Below are positions 53,938 to 63,544 of a stretch of DNA of 64,000 nucleotides, in pieces; the stretch's first letter is position 1; each line of letters starts with the position of its first letter. The position numbers and the translations under genes are program-made. The notes beneath the pieces were generated by a model. The model was not told where the DNA came from and did no database searches. It worked only from the letters and a program-made list of their open reading frames with translations. Source of the DNA: CAVRUD01 sp963849635. GTDB lineage: Bacteria > Chloroflexota > Chloroflexia > Thermomicrobiales > UBA6265. Where the stretch lies: assembly GCA_963849635.1 (NCBI GenBank), contig CAWKIA010000003.1:124001-188000 (forward strand). The letters are read 5' to 3'.

Positions 53938-54630
53938 TCAGGTGCCTCGGAGCGAACGACGGGCTCGGGATGCCGCGGTCATCGTCGTCGCGACTCGGAG
54001 CGTCAGATCGACAAGGACGGCCAGCGCCGTGATCGCGATCGTGCCGGCGAGGATCCGGGGCGGCTGATTGCGCGACACGCCTTCGAACAGCAATCTCCCG
54101 AGTCCGTCCACCCCGACAGCGTCGGTGATTGTCGCCAGACCGATCGTGGTCACGAGGGCGATCCGAAACCCCGCCAAGACAACCGGCAGAGCGAGCGGCC
54201 AACGTACCTTGTAGAGAACTTGCCAGGCGTTCATCCCAATACCCTGGGCCGCTTCCAGCATAGCGCTATCGACTCCGAGAAGCCCCGCCACAATGTTGCG
54301 AACCAAGAACACTTGCGCGTAGGCGACCAGAACGATCAGTGCATTCGAGCGGCCCAGCCCGACAATTGGAATCAAGAATGAGAGGAAGGCGAGGCTCGGG
54401 ATGGTGTAGATCGCTCCGAGCACCGAAAAGACCGGCAGCGAGAGCACCCGAAATCGAATCACCAAAAGACTTATTGGTATGGCAATCAGAAGAGCCAAGC
54501 CGACCGCGGTCATCGAAAGCCTGAGGTGATTCCAGGCGAGTTCGAGCACTCTGTCCTGGTTCTCGCGCAAATAATCAAGGTTGTATCGATCCAGGTTGTA
54601 CTTCTCGACGAACTCGTCCCAGGTGATCAT
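53938..54630 (-). CDS. Compatible-solute ABC importer permease (OpuCB/CD-like)
   Basis: 230 residues, five or six membrane segments. GAIYTIPSLAFLSFLIPIVG and EAAQGIGMNAWQVLYKVRWP are hallmarks of glycine betaine/carnitine/choline permeases; the second contains the ATPase-contact loop. It overlaps the ATPase gene (ATGA at 54627-54630) and is the last gene of a four-gene unit. Confidence 0.9.
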   Translation of the reverse strand: MITWDEFVEKYNLDRYNLDYLRENQDRVLELAWNHLRLSMTAVGLALLIAIPISLLVIRFRVLSLPVFSVLGAIYTIPSLAFLSFLIPIVGLGRSNALIVLVAYAQVFLVRNIVAGLLGVDSAMLEAAQGIGMNAWQVLYKVRWPLALPVVLAGFRIALVTTIGLATITDAVGVDGLGRLLFEGVSRNQPPRILAGTIAITALAVLVDLTLRVATTMTAASRARRSLRGT

Positions 54631-55676
54631 GACGGCCGCGCTAAGGAACCATCTTCTTCCGGAGCGTCCTGACGAATCGGGGCGCTCGCACGCTGGATGG
54701 AGCCGAGATCCAGCGTTCCTACCGGCTCGCCACCAGCTTCGGTGATGATCAAGCGACCGGCCCTTCCTTCGAGGAGAACGCTCAACGCTTCTCGGAGTGG
54801 GGCGCCGCGCGGTAACCGTGGCTCGCTAGCCGAGATGTGATCGCTTCCATCTCCTAGTGGCGTGACCGCGGAGTCCGTCGGGAGCAAGCTGAGACGGCGA
54901 AGGACATCGCCAGCGCCGACCAGGTCGGCGACGAAATCGTCGGCGGGCTTGAGCACGATGTGGAGCGGGGTGTCGTACTGAACGACGCGGCCCTCGCGCA
55001 TCACGACGATCTTGTCGGCCAGTCGAACCGCCTCCTCGATATCGTGGGTCACAAAGAGGACGGTTTGACCGAGGACGCCGTGAACACGGCGCAACTCGTC
55101 CTGTAAGCGCGTCCGCGTGATCGCGTCCAGGGCGCCAAACGGCTCGTCCATCAGGAGGGTGCTGGGCTCGGCGGCCAGCGCCCTGGCCAAGCCGACACGT
55201 TGCTGTTCTCCGCCGGAAAGCTGCGCGGGGTAGCGCCGCCGATAGTCGGCGGCAGGCAACCCGACGAGGTCGAGTAACTTGTCGACCCTGGCCGTGATCC
55301 GGTCCCGCTTCCAGCCCAGAAGCTTCGGTACCACCGCAACGTTGTCAGCGATCCGCATGTGCGGAAAGAGGCCGGATTGTTGGATGACATAGCCCATTCG
55401 CCGCCGCAGCGACGTGATCGGCAAGTTGCGGATGTCGGTGCCGTCGACCGTGATCCGGCCACCAGTCGGCTCATATAGCCGGTTCGTCAGTTTGAGCAAT
55501 GTCGTCTTGCCGCAACCCGATGGACCAAGCAACACGGTGAACTGGCTAGGTTCGACCCGTAAGGTGACGCCATCGACGCCCGGGCGATTACCGCCCGGAA
55601 ACTCCTTCCTGACAGATTCGTATTCGATGGCGCTTGCCCGCCAGCCGCTCGTGCCGCCGGCCTGCTCGGTTTCGAT
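54627..55676 (-). CDS. Compatible-solute ABC importer ATPase (OpuCA-like) with CBS domain
   Basis: Walker A GPSGCGKTT, signature LSGGEQQRVGLARAL, Walker B STLLMDEPFGALD, and a C-terminal CBS-like domain (LREALSVLLEGRAGRLIITE). In-frame sequence before the first GTG (55535) is clearly part of the protein (IEYESVRKEFPGG, VTLRVEPSQFTVLLGPSG), so the start must lie upstream. A stop is met just above 55676, and the only start in the right place is ATC 55676, six bases after GGAGG. Either an AUC start or a base error hides an ATG. It energises import with the two permeases. Confidence 0.88.
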   Translation of the reverse strand: METEQAGGTSGWRASAIEYESVRKEFPGGNRPGVDGVTLRVEPSQFTVLLGPSGCGKTTLLKLTNRLYEPTGGRITVDGTDIRNLPITSLRRRMGYVIQQSGLFPHMRIADNVAVVPKLLGWKRDRITARVDKLLDLVGLPAADYRRRYPAQLSGGEQQRVGLARALAAEPSTLLMDEPFGALDAITRTRLQDELRRVHGVLGQTVLFVTHDIEEAVRLADKIVVMREGRVVQYDTPLHIVLKPADDFVADLVGAGDVLRRLSLLPTDSAVTPLGDGSDHISASEPRLPRGAPLREALSVLLEGRAGRLIITEAGGEPVGTLDLGSIQRASAPIRQDAPEEDGSLARPS

Positions 55677-55801
55677 GGGTCACCTCCGCGGCGATCGGAT
55701 CACGTTCGTCGTGGCGGCGATGCGCGCCGCTCCTCCCGTCCCTAAAGGAAGGAGAGAACGGCGCGCACGCATCGGACACGATCGATGTGGTTTGCGGAAG
55801 T

Positions 55802-56849
55802 CTAGGCGGTGAGCAGACCCTGCTCCTCGAGCCATGCCTTGGCGACATCAGCCGGTTCCTCGCCGTCGAGGTCGACCTTACCGTTCAAGCTGGCCATGAT
55901 TTCGTCCGTCAGCAGCGGAGCGATCGGGTTCAGGAGATCGGCGATCTGCGGGTAGGCGTCGAGCGTCTCCTTCCGGACAAAGGGGGCGCAGTGGTAAGGC
56001 GGCCACAGTCCCAAGTCGTCCTCAAGGAGAACCAGATCCATCGCCGGAATCTGACCCTCAGTCGAAAATGCCAAGACGATGTCGGCATCCCCATCTTCGA
56101 GCGCCTGATATCGAAGGCCCGGCTGCACCCCGACGGTCTCGACGTCGGCGAATCCGGCGCCGTAGACCTCTTGCAAGCCGACCAGTCCGTCGGGTCGGGT
56201 CTCGAAGTCACTGGGTCCGACGATGGTGTGGTCGGCGGCGACGGCAGCCAGTTGCGAGATCGTCGTGATGCCGTTCTCCTCGGAGAACGCCCTGGTCACC
56301 GCCAGCGCCTGCGTATCGTTGAAGGCGCTCTCCGCCAGGAGGACGACGTTGAACTGCTCCAGATAGGCCTGGGACACGGCGTCGAAGATGTACTGATCAA
56401 GGGTTCCGCCTGCCACAGGTGTCGCCGCAGCTGCGGCATCGGCCACCGGCGTAGCACCGCCACCGACCGCGGCCTTTGCGTCAGCCAGACTCAGGCCGAG
56501 GACAGCCTCGAACGCGGTTCCCGGATACTCCGGGTACATGTCGATTTCGCCGTTGATGAGTGCTTCGTGGGCGATGCCCGTGCCGCCGAGATTGATGTTG
56601 CCCAGGTCAACGGCGATACCCGCGTTGTCGAGGAGCGCACCGTAGATTTCGGCGAGGATGAACTGCTCCGCGAAGTCCTTCGAACCGATCTTGACCGGAT
56701 CGTCCTGAGCCGAGACACCCCGGGAGGCAGCCAATACGGCCGTCCCCATCACAGGAACGGCGACCGTCCCTTGTACGAACCGGCGACGCGAGACGCGCGA
56801 GTTGAGCGAATCGAGCAGACGGGATGCTGACGTCGACGTCGAATGCCAT
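55802..56849 (-). CDS. Glycine betaine/choline-type substrate-binding protein (OpuCC/OpuAC-like), frameshifted
   Basis: About 349 residues. ATG 56849 has AGGAGG nine bases upstream; the frame changes near 56815, after which a Tat motif SRRRFVQGTVAVPVMGTAVL precedes the binding domain (VKIGSKDFAEQFILAEIYGA, then GEIDMYPEYPGTAFEAVLG). Typical aromatic cage residues for quaternary amines are placed around YPEYPGTA and WPPYHCAP. It lies between the two permease genes of the cluster, 126 bp before the ATPase start. Confidence 0.88.
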
Positions 56850-56924
56850 TGACGAAACTCCTCCTACCGATAAACCACAAACGGCGCCGCACCAACCCGC
56901 GAGCCAGCAACGGACGGCCGATCC

Positions 56925-57566
56925 CTATGCGACCGGCGGGGTTAGCCAGCGCTCTACCGCGCTGAGGCCAAGTTCCGCCGTGAACGCCATGATTGTGACG
57001 GGGATTCCCCCGACGAGCAGTAAGGTGTAGTCGAGCGAGGTAATGCCGCCGGTGATGTACGAACCGAGACCGCCCGCACCGATGAAGGCGGCCAGCGTCG
57101 CGCTGGCGATAACTTCGACGGAGGCGGTCCGGAAACCGGCGACGATCACGGGCAGTGCCAGCGGTGTTTCCACTCGGCCGAAGACCTGCAACGGGTTCAT
57201 GCCCAGGCCCCGGGCGTTTTCAAGGATGTCGCGGCGCACGTTGCGCAGTCCGGCGTCGGTATTGATCACCAGTGGCGGCCCGGCGAGGGCAACAAGGGCG
57301 ATCAACGCCGGTGTGTCGCCCAATCCGAAGATGGGATAGAGCAAGAAGAGAATGGCGAGGCTGGGGATGACGCGGACGGCGGCGACCGCTCCGACGATTG
57401 TCGCGCCGGCCTGGCCAGACCGGGCGGCCAGGATTCCCAGCGGGATGAAGATGGCGCAGGCGATCAGGAGGGCGGTCCCGCTCAGGCGAAGATGCACCCC
57501 GACTGCTTCCCAGAAGCGGTCGGGATTGTCTTGGACGTAATTCAGGGCATCCTCAAGCAGGTTCAA
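56925..57566 (-). CDS. Compatible-solute ABC importer permease (OpuCB/CD-like), first gene of the unit
   Basis: 213 residues with about five membrane segments. HLRLSGTALLIACAIFIPLG, ILENARGLGMNPLQVFGRVE (EAA loop) and IGAGGLGSYITGGITSLDYT are family hallmarks. It pairs with the permease at 53938. The unit reads, on the minus strand, permease, binding protein, ATPase, permease. Confidence 0.9.
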   Translation of the reverse strand: MNLLEDALNYVQDNPDRFWEAVGVHLRLSGTALLIACAIFIPLGILAARSGQAGATIVGAVAAVRVIPSLAILFLLYPIFGLGDTPALIALVALAGPPLVINTDAGLRNVRRDILENARGLGMNPLQVFGRVETPLALPVIVAGFRTASVEVIASATLAAFIGAGGLGSYITGGITSLDYTLLLVGGIPVTIMAFTAELGLSAVERWLTPPVA

Positions 57567-58200
57567 TTGATGCCCTGATTGCCACGGCTGAGCGTAATGT
57601 TGGCAAGGATGTGATCTAGGCCGTGCACGGGGTCTCCATCGCCGCTCTGGGTCGAACAGCCGTTCTCGATCGTTACGATGAGACTGCCAGAAGACCGGAC
57701 CGACCGCAACCTAGGCGTTAGACCAGGGCGCGCGGACCAGAGACCTTCGGGCAAACCCATGAGTTGCTCGCATGGTTGATGCCGCGACATGGCGAACTTG
57801 CCCCTGCGCACAGAACTCACGCGCGACTGGACCGTGAGACGGGCAATGTGATTTGCGTTGCTAAATAGTGCAGTCGATGTTTGACTTCCTCATTCCAATC
57901 GACATTGCAACAGAATCTCCACAGATTGTTCATCACGCCGATGCTGAGACAGACGAGACTGGCTCACGACGGGATCGCGCCTTGTTCGGCAACGGGGACG
58001 GGGAGACGCGGCCATTCAGTCACCTGAGGATTGGTACCCAGGCGCATAGGCCAGCAAGCGACTGGTTGATTACAGCCGGACAGCGATACACTCAATCGAC
58101 ATCATGGCCGCATCGTGTTTCCGGTCCGTGTCCGTGCGAGGCAACGCAGCTGGCAACAAGCTCCGTTAATCTGGCCGCCGGATGAGGAGGAGTCCCAGCA
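57567..58200. other. 634-bp divergent intergenic region without a recognised gene
   Basis: It separates the OpuC-like unit from the MacB/FtsX-type operon. Two short frames here (57563-57820 and 57868-58185) lack conserved motifs, and one is rich in His and Arg in the manner of non-coding frames. The part at 57840-57930 is AT-rich and may carry the promoters. GGAGGAG just before 58201 is the ribosome site of the ATPase gene. Confidence 0.55.
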
Positions 58201-59004
58201 ATGTTTGGACGCAAAACCCAGGAGAAGGGCGCTGCGCCCATGGCCGCCAGCAATGGCGCGGACGAGATGATCCGCGCCAACGCGGTCGTGAAGACGTATG
58301 ACACGGGTTCGACAAAAGTTCAGGCGCTGAAGAGCGTCGACTTTGCCGTCCGCCGCGGCGAGATGGTGGCCGTGATGGGCCCATCTGGCTGCGGCAAGAC
58401 CACCCTATTGAACTGCCTCTCCGGGCTTGACGACATCGACTCGGGCCAGATCTGGCTGGAAGGCACCGATCTGGGCAAGCTCTCCGACAAGCAGCGCACC
58501 GACTACCGCGCTCGCCGGATGGGCTTCATTTTCCAGGTCTACAACCTCCTCCCAGTCCTCTCCGCGGTCGAGAACGTCGAACTGCCGCTGCTGGTCTCCG
58601 GCGTCAAGCCGAAGGAAGCCCGCGCCAAGGCCATTGACGCCCTCAAGACCGTCGGCCTCGAGCAGTGGGCCGGCCACCGGCCGGCGGAACTCTCCGGTGG
58701 CCAGCGGCAGCGCACCACGATTGCCCGCGCCCTGGTCAACAATCCCGCGATCGTCTGGGGCGACGAGCCGACTGGCGCACTTGATTCCACGACAGCTAAT
58801 GAGATCCTCGATCTCATGCGTGACCTCAATCAGCGCGTGGGCCTGACCCTGGTCCTCGTGACCCACGACCCCGGCGTCGGCGCTGGCTGCGACCGGATCG
58901 TCCGTATGCGCGACGGTTTGATCATCGGGGAAGAGATCCCGGGGCAAAACTCCGTCGAGCATAGTCAGCCGCTGGCTGGTCAGGTCGTCGGCGCAACCCG
59001 CTAG
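58201..59004 (+). CDS. MacB/LolD-type ABC ATP-binding protein
   Basis: 267 residues. Walker A GPSGCGKTTLLNCLSGL, signature LSGGQRQRTTIARAL, Walker B IVWGDEPTGALDS and H-loop VTHDP. DEPTGALDS is the hallmark of the MacB/LolD/FtsE-like branch. The N-terminal 25 residues are extra and polar. It partners with the large permease 60 bp downstream. Such systems do not translocate through the membrane channel but drive the periplasmic or surface domains of the permease. Confidence 0.93.
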   Translation: MFGRKTQEKGAAPMAASNGADEMIRANAVVKTYDTGSTKVQALKSVDFAVRRGEMVAVMGPSGCGKTTLLNCLSGLDDIDSGQIWLEGTDLGKLSDKQRTDYRARRMGFIFQVYNLLPVLSAVENVELPLLVSGVKPKEARAKAIDALKTVGLEQWAGHRPAELSGGQRQRTTIARALVNNPAIVWGDEPTGALDSTTANEILDLMRDLNQRVGLTLVLVTHDPGVGAGCDRIVRMRDGLIIGEEIPGQNSVEHSQPLAGQVVGATR

Positions 59005-59064
59005 GACTCTACCGTCCAACAACGAACGACCACAAATCTCCAACGCTGTTGAGGAGTCCTGGTA

Positions 59065-62058
59065 ATGGACAAAGTCTTTGGCGTGCCCATGAGCGGCGTC
59101 GCCTCGGTGCTTGTTGCGCTGCTTGCGCTCTGTTTGCTTTCCGTGGCCTGGGTCGCCTGGCGGCGACCGGTCATTTTCAAGCTCGGCGTGCGCAACATTC
59201 CCCGGCGCCGCGCCCAGACGACCTTGATCGTCGTCGGGCTCATGCTCTCGACCCTGATTACGTCCGCCGCCCTCGGCGTGGGCGATACGGTCGATCACTC
59301 GGTAACTTCCGAGGCCTATGACCTGCTCGGAGGAGTCGACGAGTTGGTCGTGCCCTCCGAGGATATGGACGCGAGTATCGACCTGGATACCGGCACCACC
59401 ATCGACCAGGGGGTCATCCAGGAGCTTGACACGGCCCTGGCTGACAACGACAACGTCGACGGAGTAATGCCGATCCTGTTCGAAAACGTCCCGGTCCAAA
59501 ACACCGCCAAGGGCCAATCGGAGCCCGTGGTCTACCTGGTTGGGACCGATCCAGCTCGGCTGGACGACTTTGGCGGGATTCACAGCGTCGACGGTGGCGA
59601 GGTCGACTTCGCCGCGCTCCAGCCGAACGAGGTGACGCTCGGCGAAGAGGCCGCCAAAGACCTGGAGGCGGAAGTCGGAGATACGGTCACGGTTTTCTAC
59701 AAGAACGAACCCATCGACCTGACGGTCGCCGCAATCACCGAAGAGACGACACTCGGCGGGAAGGTGACGTTCGGCGTGCTCGGGATGGCGATGCCCCTGG
59801 CCAATATGCAGGCCATGACAGGCCGAGACGGCCAGATCAGCATGGTCGCGATCTCGAATACCGGTGACGCCCGTGGCGGTCTTGACCACGCAGACGCGGT
59901 CAATGACGATCTCTCCGTTATCCTCGAGGGCATCAACCAGTCGAATTCGGCCGGACTGACCCTGGGTATCCACAATATCAAGGTTGAGACGATCGACGAA
60001 GTCGAGCTCGCCGCCCAGATCTTCTCCGGCCTATTCCTGGTCCTCGGCCTCTTCTCGGTCGCGGCCGGTGTGCTCCTGATCGTCCTCATCTTCACGATGC
60101 TCGCCGCTGAGCGCCGCTCCGAGATGGGGATGGAGCGGGCCATCGGCGCTCACCGCGGTCAGCTCATCCAACAGTTCATCGCCGAAGGCGCGGGCTATGC
60201 CATTCTGGCCGGTCTGGTCGGCTCCGCGATGGGCGTGCTGGCCACGTACGGCATCGCCGCGGCGATGAGTGCCCTGTTCGGCGAGTTCTTCGAGATTGAA
60301 GCCAGCGTGACACCGCAGAGCATGATCGTCGCCTACTGCCTTGGCGTCGTTATCACCTTCGTGGCGGTCGTCGGGTCGTCCTGGAAGATCAGCCGGCTCA
60401 ACATCGTCGCCGCCGTCCGAGATATCCCCGATGAGACCCCCGCTCGCCGCAACAAGCGTGTCCTCGTCTGGGGGATCATTCTGACGCTGATCGGCGGCCT
60501 CATCTTTGTCAGCGGTCAGTCAGCCGGAAATGGCGCCCTCCATGGGATCGGCTTCAGCTTGACCCCATTCGGTATTGCCCTGATCGCCCGATACTTCGGC
60601 GCGCCCTCGCGGCCAGTCTTCTCCGCGCTCGGCATCTTGATCCTGCTCTACTGGCTCCTGCCATTCGACGTGACCGAGGCGATCTTCGGGGAGCTGAGCG
60701 GCGACTTCGAGATGTTCTTCATCTCGGGCATCTTCATGGTCATCGGCGCGACCATCTTGATCGTGCAGAACCTCGACATCCTGCTCGCCGGCGTGAACAG
60801 GATTGGCACCCTCTTCAAAAGCAAACTGCCAGCCGTTCGCATTTCAATCGCCTACCCCGGGGCGGCCAAGAGCCGCACCGGCATGACGATCGCGATGTTC
60901 TCCCTGATCGTCTTCTCGCTGGTGATGATCGCGACGATGAACGAGAACTTCACCAACCTCTTCCTCGGTGACGACGCCAACGCCGGCTGGGATGTCCGGG
61001 CCGACGTCGGCAGCGCCAACCCGGTCGAAGGCGATTTCACTACGGCCGTTGAACAGTCCGGCGCGGTCGATGCCTCCGAGATGACCGCGGGCGGCGCGGT
61101 GATCACCCCGGACTCTTCCTCACGTATCCGGGAGGCGGGCGGCGAATGGGGCTACTACGAAGTCCGCGGCATGGACCCCGGCTTCATCGATAACACCTCC
61201 TGGAAGTTCGAGGACCGGGCGGAAGGCTACGCCGACGATGCCGCGATCATCGACGCACTCCAGACCCAGCCGAACGTCGTCGTGATCGACGCGGCTGCCC
61301 TGGAAGGTGATGATTTCGGGGATTCGGAATCGTTCACCCTCGACGATCTCGACGTCACCGACCATGTCTTCTCGCCGGTCACGATCGAGATTGATGCTCC
61401 GGATGGCCGGGCGGTGCCGGTGACGATCATCGGTGTAATCGACTCCTCGATCGGTAGCCTATTCGGGCTCTACGCCTCCGACTCCACGGTCTCGGCGATC
61501 TACCCGGATGTCGCCTCAACTTCGTACTACCTGCAAGTCGCTGACCCGGACCAGGCCGAGGACGTGGCCAAGTCCATCGAGGCGGCCCTGATCGGCAACG
61601 GCGCCCAGGTAACCTCGATCCGCGATGAGCTGGAGGAGAGTCAGCAGCAGAGCACTGGCTTCCTCTACCTGATTCAGGGGTTCATGGGGCTCGGCCTCTT
61701 CGTCGGCGTCGCGGCCGTCGGTGTGATCGCCTTCCGCTCCGTCGTCGAGCGCCGCCAGCAGATCGGTGTTCTCCGGGCGCTTGGGTTCCAGCGCTCCCTG
61801 GTTTCGCTGTCGTTCATGATCGAAACCGCCTTCGTTGTCGGGGTCGGTGTCATCGCCGGCACGGCGATGGGAGTGATCCTGGCCCGCAACCTCTTCACCT
61901 CCGAGGATGTCGGGTCGTCCAGCGCGTCGTTTACCGTCCCGTGGCCGATCATCTCGGTCATCCTGATCGCGACCGTGGTCGTCGCCCTTGCCATGACCTG
62001 GGTTCCGTCCCGGCAGGCGGCACGGATCGCCCCGGCGGCGGCACTCCGATACGAGTAA
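59065..62058 (+). CDS. Large FtsX/MacB-type ABC permease
   Basis: 997 residues. An N-terminal anchor (VALLALCLLSVAWVAW) and GVRNIPRRRAQTTLIVVGLM, the mechanotransmission-type helix, precede an extracytoplasmic domain (about 75-320). Three membrane helices with ERRSEMGMERAIGAHRGQLI follow, then a second half with its own helices, a second soluble domain and a final FtsX domain (ERRQQIGVLRALGFQRSLVS). It has the two-FtsX-domain build of ABC permeases in Chloroflexota and Actinomycetota. A perfect terminator follows at 62085. Confidence 0.93.
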   Translation: MDKVFGVPMSGVASVLVALLALCLLSVAWVAWRRPVIFKLGVRNIPRRRAQTTLIVVGLMLSTLITSAALGVGDTVDHSVTSEAYDLLGGVDELVVPSEDMDASIDLDTGTTIDQGVIQELDTALADNDNVDGVMPILFENVPVQNTAKGQSEPVVYLVGTDPARLDDFGGIHSVDGGEVDFAALQPNEVTLGEEAAKDLEAEVGDTVTVFYKNEPIDLTVAAITEETTLGGKVTFGVLGMAMPLANMQAMTGRDGQISMVAISNTGDARGGLDHADAVNDDLSVILEGINQSNSAGLTLGIHNIKVETIDEVELAAQIFSGLFLVLGLFSVAAGVLLIVLIFTMLAAERRSEMGMERAIGAHRGQLIQQFIAEGAGYAILAGLVGSAMGVLATYGIAAAMSALFGEFFEIEASVTPQSMIVAYCLGVVITFVAVVGSSWKISRLNIVAAVRDIPDETPARRNKRVLVWGIILTLIGGLIFVSGQSAGNGALHGIGFSLTPFGIALIARYFGAPSRPVFSALGILILLYWLLPFDVTEAIFGELSGDFEMFFISGIFMVIGATILIVQNLDILLAGVNRIGTLFKSKLPAVRISIAYPGAAKSRTGMTIAMFSLIVFSLVMIATMNENFTNLFLGDDANAGWDVRADVGSANPVEGDFTTAVEQSGAVDASEMTAGGAVITPDSSSRIREAGGEWGYYEVRGMDPGFIDNTSWKFEDRAEGYADDAAIIDALQTQPNVVVIDAAALEGDDFGDSESFTLDDLDVTDHVFSPVTIEIDAPDGRAVPVTIIGVIDSSIGSLFGLYASDSTVSAIYPDVASTSYYLQVADPDQAEDVAKSIEAALIGNGAQVTSIRDELEESQQQSTGFLYLIQGFMGLGLFVGVAAVGVIAFRSVVERRQQIGVLRALGFQRSLVSLSFMIETAFVVGVGVIAGTAMGVILARNLFTSEDVGSSSASFTVPWPIISVILIATVVVALAMTWVPSRQAARIAPAAALRYE

Positions 62059-62084
62059 ATACTCGAAATACGATGTTGATCCGC

Positions 62085-62119
62085 GGACGAAGCGGCAGCG
62101 ATTCGCTGCCGCTTCGTCC
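62085..62119 (+). terminator. Terminator after the FtsX-type permease
   Basis: A perfect 16-bp stem (GGACGAAGCGGCAGCG with its complement) around a three-base loop, ATT, 26 bp after the stop codon; the run after it is only modestly T-rich. Confidence 0.8.
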
Positions 62120-62327
62120 GTTGTCCCGTGTTTGGCAATTCGAATGCGCCGATCCCGGCATTCGTGCGCTCTGCTAGCGTCGGGCCCAACCTCTTGATGC
62201 GAATTAAGTACTCCGCTCCTGGCTGATCCGGTACTTGTACCGATGATCCGCCTGGGCAACGGGCCATAGGATGAGGACACCGCTGGGGCCACCTGGCCCA
62301 ACATGCCAACACTGTGAGGCAACGCCA

Positions 62328-63122
62328 ATGGATCCATCGCGGTTCGACTCCCTGGCCCGGTCGCTCGCTCTCCCTAAGTCACGCCGTGGCTTCCTTGCCG
62401 GACTCGCCGCCCTTGGCGCCGGACTACTCGGTTCACGAGCCGCTGGCGCCCAGGTCACGCAGGTCTCCTGCGGCAACCAGGCCTGCGCCAGCAACCCTGG
62501 TAGCTGCAGGCCAGGCTGCGTCTGCTGCGTCTACACCAATTCGGTCGGTCAGGTCACCAACTCCCGGTGCCGCCCGCCCGGAACCTGTTCCCCCGGGACC
62601 GAGGCCGGCGGCGGTACGCCCCCGACAACCACCACACTTCAGCCAACAACGACGACTACCACCTCGGCGCCTACAACGACCATGGCGCCCACCACTACGA
62701 CAACCTCCCAGCCGACGACCACTGCGGTCCCGACGACGACGCAGGCTCCAACGACGACGCAGGCGCCGACAACGACACAAGCGCCGACCACGACGACGAC
62801 TACGACGACGCTTCGGCCGTGCGTCGGTATCACGCCGCCGACGAACGAGTGCTCAGCCGTAACTCCGTGCTCGTCTGGGCGAACCTGCATCAATGGCGGC
62901 TGCTTCACCCCCTGTGCGGGCGCATCTGACCCGTGCACCGCGGGTGACGAGTGCACGACCTGTTTCTGTGATTCTCCGACCGAGGGCGGAGGCAGCTACT
63001 GCATTGACAACAACTTCGTCATCGGCGGTTGCCAGGCCACCAGCGACTGTGATGCCGGGTCGTTCTGTGATCCGACGATCGGCACCGGCGCATGCGTTCG
63101 TCCCTGCCCGACCCGCCAGTAA
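62328..63122 (+). CDS. Tat-secreted Thr-rich protein with Cys-rich domains at both ends
   Basis: About 264 residues from ATG 62328 (MDPSRFDSLARSLALPKSRR). The Tat motif SRRGFLAGLAALGAGLLGSR is followed by a compact Cys cluster (CGNQACASNPGSCRPGCVCC) of knottin-like spacing, then about 75 residues of Thr/Pro repeats (TTTQAP units), then a second Cys-rich region (SSGRTCINGGCFTPC, CTAGDECTTCFCDS). The repeats suggest a stalk, perhaps O-glycosylated. It lies between two paralogous FtsX-type permeases. I do not recognise the family; it could be a surface-displayed binding or export substrate of the ABC systems. Confidence 0.75.
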   Translation: MDPSRFDSLARSLALPKSRRGFLAGLAALGAGLLGSRAAGAQVTQVSCGNQACASNPGSCRPGCVCCVYTNSVGQVTNSRCRPPGTCSPGTEAGGGTPPTTTTLQPTTTTTTSAPTTTMAPTTTTTSQPTTTAVPTTTQAPTTTQAPTTTQAPTTTTTTTTLRPCVGITPPTNECSAVTPCSSGRTCINGGCFTPCAGASDPCTAGDECTTCFCDSPTEGGGSYCIDNNFVIGGCQATSDCDAGSFCDPTIGTGACVRPCPTRQ

Positions 63123-63544
63123 GCGCAGTCTCCTGGTTCCGGTAAGCATCACCAGCAACCTCAATGGTCATGGCTTCGGCCGGACCATCGCGGTTGCTGA
63201 ACATCGGGTTGTCCCCGCCGGTCAATGTGGCACGCCCGGCACGGGTGAATGCCTGGGCAGCGCGACACTTCGCCCGGCTCGAAATCAGCCGTCATCCCGT
63301 CCCTGCCCGCGATCCCGAAAGATGCCCTTCGCGGGTTGCAGCGCCGCCGGTCAGCGCTCTCCCGAATCCCGTTTTAGGATTGGCGAGGAGCGCCACCCGC
63401 ACACTAGGCCATCGACTGCCCGAACGCCGATCGCCGGGAGTGTGACTTCTCCACCGCACAAGGCTCGTACAATTAGCCTGACACAGTAACGCGCGTCACG
63501 ACCCGACCCAGTGGTTGGGTGGGCGAGAAGGAGCGGTTTGTCAG
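63123..63544 (+). other. 422-bp intergenic region before the second FtsX-type permease
   Basis: No gene seen. TACAAT at 63467-63472 is a possible -10 element for the following gene, without a clear -35. The short frames here have no conserved motifs. Confidence 0.4.

Noticed and set aside
57868..58185. A 105-codon gene upstream of the MacB-type ATPase
   Set aside because: No conserved motif, no convincing ribosome site, and composition unlike the neighbours.
58405..59973. A 522-codon open frame on the minus strand opposite the ABC ATPase and permease
   Set aside because: It is antisense to strongly conserved genes, is rich in Asp/Gly/Val as expected for the opposite frame of GC-rich coding DNA, and has no motifs.
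62628..62820. Repetitive ACGAC-rich tract as a DNA-level repeat or array
   Set aside because: Fully explained as the Thr/Pro stalk of the secreted protein at 62328.
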